Below, in pieces: positions 42,493 through 51,949 of a stretch of 64,000 nt of DNA. Both the position numbers and the translations under genes were made by a program. The first letter of the stretch is position 1. Every line of letters starts with the position of its first letter. Location: assembly GCF_050003625.1 (NCBI RefSeq), contig NC_134401.1, forward strand, positions 67,033,629 through 67,097,628, read 5' to 3'. Under the pieces are notes generated by a model. That model worked only from the letters and a program-made list of their open reading frames with translations. It ran no database searches and had not been told where the DNA came from. The stretch comes from Haematobia irritans. Taxonomy: Eukaryota; Arthropoda; Insecta; Diptera; Muscidae.

Positions 42493-42761
42493 ACTATGTT
42501 TGACAGTTCCGAAGATTACGAATAAACGAGAAAAATAAGAGCACGCTTACAATCTCTTTCGTTTTCCTTTTTGTAGTTTGCCAATTTTACAAAATTAAAA
42601 CGTTTATGATGCACCAGAGGATTTATAAATAAATTAATATATTAAAAGTTCATATTTGAACAAAAAATTGTGACCAAAACCGCGAAAATACGAAATTTAA
42701 TTTTGGGCAGCATTGCTCTTTACGAACAACACAAAAGCAAATGCGCGAAAATTAATGTTTA

Positions 42762-43108
42762 CGAACAGGGTATTATAAGTTAGTGCATATGTTTGTAACA
42801 CCCAGAAGGAGACGAGATAAACACATGTTGTCTTTGGCAATAATGCTCAGGGTGGGTCCCTGAGTCGATATAACCATGTCCGTCTGTATGTGAACACATT
42901 TTTGTGATCAAAGTCTAGGTCGCAATTTAAGTCCAATCGCCTTCAAATTTGGCACATGTTCCTAATTTGGGTCAGAATAGAACCCTATTGATTTTGGAAG
43001 AAATCGGTTCAGATTTAGATATAGCTCCCATATATATCTTTCGCCCGATATGGACTTATATGGCCCCAGAAGCCATATTTTTGGCCGAATTTGGTTGAAA
43101 TTTTGCAC
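42762..43108. repeat. Dispersed fly repeat ('gggtattataagtt...' family)
   Basis: The run 'gggtattataagttagtg', 'aaggagacgagataaacac', 'gagtcgatataaccatgtcc', 'atttagatatagctcccat' is one I remember as very widespread in muscoid and drosophilid sequence. Its nature is not settled to my knowledge. Only one copy occurs in this window, truncated at 43108 by a P-family insertion. Confidence 0.5.
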
Positions 43109-44210
43109 TACACACAAAAAAATTTTTTTTGATTTCAAGCACGAAAATCGCGGATTCAAAACCAACACGATTTTCAATTAAAAATTTAATTGACTTTTGT
43201 CACGGAATCAATTAATTGTGTGATTGAATCAATTAAAAACGTGATTGATTTTTAACATAAAATTCAATCACAGTTTTAATTGAATCCATCAAAATTTTAA
43301 TTAATTTCACGACAAAAATCAATCAACTATTTGATTCATTCAATTAAGTAATTAATTGAAATTGGCTATAAATTTCATTCACAAAAATTATATATTGCGT
43401 CCCCAAAATTGAATTTAGTTTTATTTTAAATAAAAGAAAATATGTGTTTCTTAATAAAAAATATTCAATATTTTATTATTTTTTGAATTATGCAATATAA
43501 ATTTGGTTCTTCTCAGTTGTGTGTTTTGTTCTACCATAACTTACACATACAATTACTATCAATTACAACTATAGGGTGAAAAAATAGACTATATAAATCA
43601 TTATCTTCCTTATCATAATAACCATGTCAGCATGTTCCTTCTAATATGTAAATGCGCCTAGATTTCCAATAAATAAGCAGCCTGTAAGCTAAATTAGTTT
43701 TTCTGAAAGTAAACAGAATAATTCGAATTCAATTTTGTTCAATTAAAAGTTAATTTTGTTAAAACTTACCTGAATAGAATATCAACCCAGTCAGGAATTT
43801 ACGATGGTTATAAATATTGAGCGTTGTAACAGCGTTGGAAGCCAACGTTGAAACAACGCTTGCTAAACAAATTAATTTACGGTTTTTAAATAGTAAATTT
43901 TCCATAAAATTATCTTTGAAAATGCATGTTCCATCAATGTCCAATGGTTTTTAATGAGTAATGGATGTATTATTGTTGATATGAATTGATTTATAATAGG
44001 ATAATGTTCCTTTATCATATAAAGTGAATATGTACATTAACAGTGAAACCACTAGAAACAACAATTTTGGTTAATTTTACAAATGAGGGAATTGTAGAAA
44101 GTTTTAACTAAACTAAACGCTGACTCACGCCAAAACCCAACTATAAGTACTTATTTATCGACAAATTGAAGAAATTTTGTTAGACATAATTACTTTTTTT
44201 CACATGTTAA

Positions 44211-44768
44211 GGTGAGAATTAACTTCGAGTTTAGCCGCTTAAATCGCTAAAGTGAAAACTAAATCAGTAAGAAAAATGCATAAAATTATACATATTTGTT
44301 GCAAATTTTATTATAACTTAAGCTGAGTACTATGTTCCGTTTTCAAGCTGAAAACCAGCCAGTTTTCACGGTTACTTTTTTAAATTAATTAGTTCAGAAA
44401 TATAAAATGCATCGCAATTAATTCCTTGTATATTTTCCATCCACTATTTGACAAGACTTGATAAAAATATAATCGTCTTCAAATATAATCGTCTTCATAT
44501 TAAAGAAAAGTAATCGTGATAAAATGATTTTAGCGGCTTAAGGTGGGTATTAAGTTCGAGTTTAGCCGCTAAAATCGCAAATTTTCCACGATTACTTTTC
44601 TTTAACAATACATTTTAAGGAATACAAACTTTGTGAAAATTTGCTTTGTAATATTCCCCATCAAGTTATAATGAAATCTGCAACAAATATGCATAATTTT
44701 ATGCTTTTTAAGATTTAGTTTTCCCTTTAGTGAAAAAATGCGACTAAACTCGAACTTAATACTCACCT
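44211..44768. mobile_element. Nested AAGGTGGGTATTAAG-family MITE cluster inside Q
   Basis: Three partial or whole units lie in series: 'aaggtgagaattaacttcg' (44211), 'aagctgagtactatgttcc' (about 44332) and a complete 'aaggtgggtattaagttcg'..'cgaacttaatactcacctt' (44541-44767). The first outer arm appears to be interrupted by the second unit. They match the MITEs at 10.3 and 14.0 kb. Confidence 0.7.
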
Positions 44769-44942
44769 TTAGTGTCGGGAATTTTCTTTGTATAATTCAG
44801 GAATTTGAGATGGTAACACTGAAAAAATGCAACTCTGTGTACAAGAAACAACAATTCATAAACAAACGTGAAACAGTTATAACGGCGAAAACAAGCGTCA
44901 CTTCGAAATAAGAAAATAAAATAAAGAATAAATATTGGTAAA

Positions 44943-45502
44943 ATGTCTCAAAATCTTAACAAAAGGAAAATTAACACCCTTGGTACAACTGAAGGTAAGA
45001 AAAATGTCGTGCAATAAAGAATTCATTTCTTTATATTTTCAATTTGTTTCTACAGACACTGATAAAAGGTTGGACTCCATTGGAACGATGCCTTTCGTAG
45101 GAAAGAATCAAGCAAAGCGACAAAAGCTAAAACACAGAAGAGGTACATTTTGAAATCCTGAATTTATATAATTGTTTTAATTCATTTTTCACTTAACAGA
45201 TGCTATAGATGATAATTTGGATTTTTTTTCGAGACGGAGGATCACAGTATGCCATCCCATTCCGTAAATAAGGATGACGAGAGTAAGGAAATGTATTTCG
45301 CCCAATAGAGGCCATTATCAACAAATGTTATTCTTTATCTTTCTATGTAGCTTCATTCAGGGATGAAGTTAGAAGAGAGTTAAGGGCTTTTAAGGACGCA
45401 ATTGGAGAGATAAAAAATGAGTTGAAGAATGAAATTTGCAGTTTACGGAGAAGTTTACTTTATAACTTCAAAGAATGGAGGAGTCTATTATTTCCAACGT
45501 GA
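44943..45502 (+). CDS. Small four-exon gene of unknown function inside Q
   Basis: I do not recognise the product. Predicted exons are 44943-44994, 45056-45142, 45200-45282 and 45351-45502. The three introns of 57-68 bp each have GT..AG ends (GTAAGA, GTACAT, GTAAGG donors), and reading phase is consistent across them, apart from a T8 run at about 45223-45230 that shifts the frame in exon 3. The protein would be about 120 residues: basic N-terminal half ('NLNKRKINTLG', 'AKRQKLKHRR', nuclear-signal-like), acidic middle, and a C-terminal charged helix ('FRDEVRRELRAFKDAIGEIK') that looks like a coiled coil. AATAAA lies at 45653. It may be element-encoded or a captured host gene. Confidence 0.55.
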
Positions 45503-47374
45503 ACACCATATTAAATAACCATATTAAAATAATTTTTCTACCAATTAGAAATGTCAACCTTAATCTTAATTATGCATTTTTCCTATTAATTGTTAATTAT
45601 TCAGTTTTCTGATGTTCCTTTGTAAAGTGTAAAACACTAATATAAATATAACAATAAAATATTCAACGTATTTTGTTTTGTTTCAATAGCGGTTTTAAGG
45701 TACTGTAAAATTATAATTATAACCCTCCTAAAGACGTATGAAATGTTGTTTTTCAGTGCTTTTTAATGGTTGTAAAAACCATCGATACACCGTATAACGA
45801 TGTTATCATTTTGGGGTTGTCAAAGCGTTCGTTAAACCATCGGAAAAGCGTATAAAATATTGTTTTCATGACGCTTTGAAAACGTTGTTAAATACAATCG
45901 ATACACCGTGGAATTATGTTATCATTTTGGGGTTGTAACAACGCTTTTTCCCACCGTGTATCAACCGTTCACAACGCTTTTACAATGCTTTTCCGATGGT
46001 TTCTTTTCTGACTGGGAAGTTCAATTCTTAGTTCCAGGTTACAGATTTATAATCTTCTTTTGCAGTTGTAGTCTTTTAGCATAAAAAGGTGTATTAAGGA
46101 GCTCGGTAGTTTAATTTTAGTACAATTCCTTTCCAAAATTTCCACACATTGAAATCGTCTATTAAAACTTGAACCAATCAAAGACAAAAATAATGGCAAA
46201 ACAATGAAATATTTGGTATTATGTTTATGATATTTTGCAAATTCTGGAAATAGAAAAAAAATTTAAATGGAAAATACATACTTTTATTACTTTCGGATAT
46301 TTTTCATATTTTTAAATCCAAAATAAAGAACTTGTTTACCATTACATAATTCAGCTCATTAGTTTATATACCAGATATACTGCTCTCTACTTGGGTTCAA
46401 ATTGAAAAAGGCAAGTAAAACAAAAATGCAATTTAATGCCAACGCTACTTCGCAACTTCAAGGTGAATCTTCCAACAAACCCATACCGCTCTTGGTTTTA
46501 AGAAAACTAGGAGTGAAAAAAAAAATTATAATTTTAAAAGATCAATACGGTACCCACTTTTTTTATTGGAAACATATTTCATATATTTGATAAAATGATG
46601 GAGTTGATGGGATTGATTGGTCAATTTCACGAAATAAAATTGGTCACTAAAAGAAATGAATAAAAAATATATTATTTTAGTCCGTTTAATGTAAACAGGC
46701 TTCAATGGAAAACGGTATTCACATTTCACAATTTCTTACCTTCAATAAACGTAGATTGTTTTCCATTTTTACAATACAACAAAACACAAACACAGGTCAT
46801 TTCAAATGTGTTCTGTCATATATTTTTTTCAAACCTTTACCACGTGGCCGTTTGTTGTTGCACACTGTATTTATTTCAACCCTTTGCTATGATTTGTTGT
46901 TGCGTTCAAAATATTTATGCACACATTTTGAATGTAGCAGACAGTTTTTCAATTTACGCGAAAAACTAAAACCCAACCGTTCGTTACGAGTTACTTCCAC
47001 AGACTGATCTCTCCATCATACATTTTTTTTATAAATACCCATTCTCTTGTTCTATTTTCGCTCTTTCCATTGCACAAAATTATTCAATTTCAATCACAAA
47101 GGTGATTGGATCAATCACATGTGTAATTGGAAACGGAAACATTTTCAATCACGTTTGTAATTGAAAATTATTTCCGAATTGATTAACAAATTGATTGAAT
47201 CAATTAATATTTTATTTGGAAACGTAACAAATATCAATAATTTTTTAATTGGTTTTTATTCGAATTTGATTAAATAATTAATTGAACCAATTAACATATT
47301 AATTGAATCCGTTTCCAAATTCAGTTAAATGTTTAATTGAAAAAATGTTGGTGATAATTTTTTGTGTGTAGTGT

Positions 47375-48655
47375 GGAGACATCTGAGGTTGTAGTAGTGC
47401 TCGCGGTTATTAAGTTTACAATATAGTTAACTTCTCTGATTGTGTCAATATCGCTTTGGTTTGGCGAATCTGTATGGTTTGATAGGAAACTTTTTGCCAA
47501 AATTTCGCATTTCTCATATTCAGTATTATAAAAAGTATTTCAATCTACAAGCGTTCGTATTGATTTGGATCTGTTTCTTAGAATTTTCGATATTTTCCAG
47601 AAGACACTAGAAGCTCCATCCATAGATAAGAGCAATTTATTCCAATTTTTATTGCGAAACTTACATCTCTATATCGCTTCTAATTTCGCTTATAAATGTT
47701 TCTGATCTGAATCAACTCTTTGATTGATTGGGGAATTTGGTTTGGTTTAGTGTATGCTTTACTTGTACACACAAAAATTTTTTTTTTCTGATTCAATCAC
47801 GAAATTAATTGATCCAATTAATTTTTTAATTAAAATGTCTTCAATCACACACAAACAATTTTTTTTTCTGAATCAATCACGAAATTAATTGATCCAATTA
47901 ATTTTTTAATTGAAATGTCTTCAATCACAGAAATTATAGTATCAATTAAAAAATTAATTGACAGTCAATTAAAAAATTAATTGATCCAATTAAAAAATTA
48001 ATTGATACTATTAATTTGTGTGATTGATTTTTATTTCAATTATAAAATTTGTTGATTCAATTAAATTTTTAATTGAATATTTTTTAAAACTCAATTAAGA
48101 TTTTAATTGGAAAAATGTTCGTGAAATTTTTTTCTGTGCAGAGATCATTTATTGCATTCAAAGATTGGAAATATTGAGGAATATTGCTTAAGAATATATC
48201 CAAAGTTGATGATTGTTTTGTTGGGTCTGAAGTAATGAATGTGCTACTGTGAGGAAATATTACGTGATATTGGGAAGTTTGCATTTTGTCGTGAAGTAAA
48301 TTATCCCATGTTTCTTGACATCCCCAATGTACGATAGATGCCAAACAATTAAAATCCCTCGGAGGTTATTTCTTTGACATTGTTAATTTACGAATATATG
48401 CGCTGAAATCAACCTAACGATTATTATCTTTGCCACAGAGAAATAACAGCCGATTTCACCGGTGTCTAAATAAACTTGTATTCCAACATTTTCTATTAAA
48501 GTTGTTTTTAACGGTTTTAGCATCTTATGCCTAATATGTCTTCTGATTAGTATCATTACTCCACCACCTCGTCTTTCCTTCCTGTCATTTCTGTAGCAAT
48601 AAAATTGTGTGTTCTTTATGGAAACTTATAATTTAGTTAAGTTTCTGAAATTAGA
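47375..48655 (-). pseudogene. Jockey-like non-LTR relic 'F': endonuclease and linker
   Basis: On the minus strand 48650-48360 encodes 'NDRKERRGGGVMILIRRHI', typical of the AP endonuclease. The frame 48084-48344 continues 'ASIVHWGCQETWDNL..ITSDPTKQSSTLDIFLSNIP', the D-x-N and SDP..LDIFLS blocks of the same domain. After a P-family MITE, 47760-47375 carries the endonuclease-to-RT linker ('FWKISKILRNRSKSIRTL', 'YEKCEILAKSFLSNHTDS') with stops. RT is absent. It is a different family from elements D, E and G. Confidence 0.72.
47772..48128. mobile_element. Short P-family MITE inside relic F
   Basis: Begins 'cacacaaaaatttttttttt' and ends 'gtgaaatttttttctgtg'. Between them are repeated 'ttaattgatccaattaa' palindromes, with a 70-bp block ('cacacaaacaattttttttt'..'aaatgtcttcaatcac') repeated twice at the left. 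It separates the endonuclease and linker pieces of F. Confidence 0.75.
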
Positions 48656-48873
48656 CAGTTAGATTAGATTAGATTAGATTTTATTTTGTTTTCATCAAAA
48701 TTTACAATTCATTGTTAGTAATTACATTTTGACTTAGAGATAACAAAATTATAATATAATATTATTGACAATAACTTTCAAAGTTGTCTGTCTTTAACAT
48801 AAAGAATTCTTTACTTTGCTGTTAAATAGATATAAATCAACTTAGTATATTTGCTTTCCTGGATTACATGTAT

Positions 48874-49887
48874 CTAGAAATGTTCTGTGATTATATTCTT
48901 TCTATATTTTAACGCATTGTTCACATAGTTAAACAATCTTTCCCAACCATCATCGAGATCTCCATTTAAGATATAAATTAACTCTCTTTCAGATATGTAT
49001 GTACTTCCTAGATATCTCCGCCTTAACTCTTGTAACATTGGACATCTGGCTAAGAAATGTTGTAAGTTTTCAGTTTCCCTCATATTACAGAGCGTACATT
49101 GGTCGTTTGTTTGAGTCCTGTAGTCATTTCCATTTAACGGTAACACATCCGCTCTGGTTTTAATCAAAATTGAGATTTTTTCAATATTCCAAATGTTGCT
49201 AAAATAGTCTATTCCTTTGTCCGGATTTAATAATCGATAAAATCTTCCTTCGCTTTCCCTGGCCCTTTCCGAATTTTCCATATAACTTTGAGTTTTTAGA
49301 TGGCTGAGGAATATATTAGATTTTGCTTTCCAATTCTCCTCAGTTGTTAACCAATTTCCTACCAGGAAATTTGCACTTTCAGCTAAACGATTTAACTCTG
49401 CTGCCCAGAAAATTCTTTTGCTCCATATTTTCATTGATAGCTTATGCGGCAACTTTGTATTTCCGTATTTCAATATTGTATTATAAATATAATCTATATG
49501 TAGTTTCAATGTATAAAAGTGGTTGTCAGGTACATCAGATTCTAGAGATAATATATAATTTGGTATATGTTTTGGTAGCTTTAATATTTTTTTTAGAAAG
49601 TATCTTTGTAGCTTGCCTACTTCTTCGAACCAACCAAATCCCCATACTTGAGCACCATATGATTGTATAGTTCTGCATACGCTTTGGAAAATTTTCCATT
49701 TATCTATAAGCGACACAAGGGGTTTATCAATGAGATTCTTCCATGTTGCGTTTATACAAATCTTAGCCTTTTGGTTCCTAAGTTCTAAGTGCTTGGTGAA
49801 TGTCATTTTTGGTGTTAGTAACACGCCAAGGTACAGTACTCATTTACTATCTCAATTTCCCGATTCATATAGTTCCATTTTTCGTTA
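48874..49887 (-). pseudogene. C-terminal part of element G ORF2
   Basis: The frame 48874-49824 reads 'LLTPKMTFTKHLELRNQKAK', 'FQSVCRTIQSYGAQVWGFGWFEEVGKL' (the post-palm region of non-LTR RTs), and ends with a zinc-knuckle-like 'CTLCNMRETENLQHFLARCP'. A 1-nt loss near 49838 separates it from 'NREIEIVNEY', which abuts the insertion point of element B. It is the direct continuation of 58442-59860. Confidence 0.85.
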
Positions 49888-49892
49888 GAGGA

Positions 49893-50402
49893 TGTTTAGG
49901 TTGAGAATATATTTTGTTGGAGTAACGAAATTAACGCCATCTATGGAAAGGTCTTAGAAATCCGTTTTTGGATAAACGTTGTCTCCTGGTTATTTGCAGA
50001 TGTGGCCATTTAGCTGCGGTCCTGGGATTATCTTTATCTAGTTAAGAATTCACTGTTACTCGTTATTGTTTTTATTATTATTGCATGCATATATTTTAAG
50101 TTAGTTCGTAAGAATCTTGGATAGCATAAAGTTGTCTACTAGACAGTCAATTTTTTTGGATTTCCCTGAAATTGTTATCGCTCTCGAAATAATATTTATA
50201 AGAAAGTACGATTTGAAATAAAGAAGTCTGTGGATTAAGATATAAATGATCTAGTAGAAAGCGTTTTGTTTTTGTTGTGCCTTAAATGACTTTTGGTTTT
50301 TCATGCTGCGACAGAGCCTCAACCACTTGTTTTTGTTTTTGCTTCAGCAGTGCTCCGCCGGTCCTTTGGGAAAAAATATCCAAAATATTCCAAATGTAAA
50401 CA
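49893..50402 (+). repeat. 5' LTR of element B
   Basis: TG..CA boundaries, 510 bp, preceded by GAGGA. No classic TATA box stands out. The sequence directly after it ('aggtccttcgaaccggatac') is where the tRNA primer site should be. I could not match it to a specific tRNA. Confidence 0.95.
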
Positions 50403-51949
50403 AGGTCCTTCGAACCGGATACGGAGCAAGAGAAGCATTTATGGTGAAATAAAAGACAAAACAAAAGAATTTCTAATTAACTTTAATGTGCATGAAAATA
50501 TCTAATATCAAATTTACTAAATTTGAGTGTTGAACAAGTTTCTTTCCCAGTTTTATACCAAATCAGTCTTGCAACTCTCGACCGCTCCGTTCACATTTTT
50601 TGTTCTCTCTCATTTATATTTTGACAACCATTTCATATGATATTAGTTAATATTGTTAATAGTGGTGTTATTAGTTGACAATTTTACAAGTGATTCGAAC
50701 CCATATAAAGAAAAATAATAATAGTTAAATGGAAACATTAAACAAATGAAAATTAATATATATACATATAAATAAAAAAATATATATATAAATAAACAAA
50801 CCAATACAAAAAACTGAGAGGGGACTTGAAGTGTGTGTAATAGTGAAGTCAAAATGTACTGAGAGTGGATCGCTCGCAACTATTTCAACGTTCAACTTGG
50901 TTTGTTGTTGTTGTTATTTTAGGCCGGAGCTCAGAGCGAGAGACTAATAATGTAAAAGGGAGTCAAGCGGCGGCAAATTCAGTGAGATCAGGGAAATCTC
51001 TTATATTAATTTCATCTCTCTCCCTCTTTTTTGTTGTGGAACTCAATAAATCTGTGTTGTCAACATAGCGCTTATTCTAAATATCCGCCGACATATTTGT
51101 TAGAACTGTTTTGGAGTTAATAAGAATCCAGGTGGAAAATAGAATAAATCTAGGAAAATAAAACGTATCACTTGCTAGATGTAACATATACGCCAAATTT
51201 CTATCTTGTGTTGCGAAATTTAACAGTTTTTGTGCTTAGCGTTTTTTGGCAAGTGTATTTTTCCACACATTAGCAACACGCCGACCTAAAGAGACTTGTT
51301 ATGAGAAGAGTCTTCACGGTGCATGGAAAATTTTTCTGCCACCCATTTCTCCAACTTTTCACGAATCCGGTCCCAGTCAGTTGATTATGTACCCATTGAC
51401 TGGACCCTTAACCATTGAGAAGTTCACATTCTGGAATTTACTAGTTATTTGAGGATTGATGGAATTTTCTCATGTGGCTGTGGCCTAATAGGCGTGTGGT
51501 ATATAACATACGGTAAGAAAGGTAAACTGTTCCAAAATTTAACCTTGTTGTATTTCATTTTATGAAATTTTTATGTTACGTTGGAAAAGATTAAGAATTA
51601 AGAAAGAAATCGAAACGACTTGGAATAAGGCGAACTTGGTTTGTAAAGGGTGGAAAATCTTTGGCGTCAAATCATCACCATATTAATCACGCTATTCTGG
51701 CAATTTGTACGACTATTTTCTTTTGTTTTGGTTGACATATACATTTTTTTCCTGTCATCGACATTTATACCCACATTTATATGAGATAAACTAGAACCAT
51801 ATAATTTTTTGTCAATATTTGAATTTGGAATTTATTGAAAGATAGTTTTTTGTGTTGTTTGGGTTGAAGAAGCCAAATACCAGAAGATTATCAAGTGACC
51901 GACATTTGTGCGATATTCAAACCGTTTAGTGCTCAAAGTATAATTAATA
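50403..51949 (+). promoter_or_regulatory. Long leader of element B with splice-donor-like site
   Basis: About 1.55 kb of untranslated sequence lies between LTR and gag ATG, far longer than in element C (53 bp). It contains CG|GTAAGA at 51511-51518 (GT at 51513), a strong donor-like site, and a pyrimidine/TTTTAG acceptor-like site near 50915-50922. The leader may contain an intron, or may provide the donor for a spliced message of the third ORF. Small frames here have no protein character. Confidence 0.5.

Larger units (their letters stand above)
43786..46016. mobile_element. TIR element 'Q', CCCAGTCAG ends, carrying a spliced gene
   Basis: Comparison with P copy 1 (34620-34640, 'gaatatcaagttcaattc') shows that 43786-46016 is an insertion in copy 2. 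It begins CCCAGTCAGG and ends CTGACTGGG, exact 9-bp inverted repeats, with AA on both sides (43784-43785 and 46017-46018) as the probable 2-bp target copy. Subterminal 'agcgttgtaac' and 'ccatcgatacaccgt' words repeat several times near the right end. I cannot assign it to a named superfamily. It holds a MITE cluster and a small intron-containing gene, but no recognisable transposase. Confidence 0.85.
43111..47369. mobile_element. P-family element copy 2, complete ends, split by element Q
   Basis: The left end CACACAAAAAAATTTTTTTT (after TA at 43109-43110) and right end AATTTTTTGTGTG (before TA at 47370-47371) are inverted, with TA target copies. Without Q it is about 2.03 kb. Both flanks are packed with TCAATCAC/GTGATTGA and AATCAATTAATTG words in alternating orientation. 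The interior has no transposase. A 100-codon frame (46705-47007) is repeated at 61971-62273 only because of the segmental duplication. Confidence 0.82.
46174..48741. repeat. Tandem segmental duplication, first copy
   Basis: Bases from 'ccaatcaaagac' at 46174 onward recur from 61441 to the window end with only about ten differences noticed by eye in roughly 2.56 kb. The offset is 15,267 bp at the start and about 15,259 at the end because of small indels. The copy covers the right part of P copy 2, relic F and the 3' tail of element G. Confidence 0.93.

Noticed and set aside
46705..47007. 100-codon frame conserved at 61971-62273
   Set aside because: Conservation is explained by the recent segmental duplication of DNA, so it gives no evidence of coding selection.
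47950..48120. CRISPR-like array of ATTAATTGAT repeats
   Set aside because: The words are overlapping palindromes without unique spacers, in a eukaryotic transposon context.
50403..50425. Named tRNA primer-binding site for element B
   Set aside because: The sequence resembles a T-arm complement, but I could not match it to a specific tRNA without a search.
50282..50505. Frames overlapping the 5' LTR end of element B
   Set aside because: They fall in LTR and leader sequence and duplicate the 3' LTR frame. No protein features.
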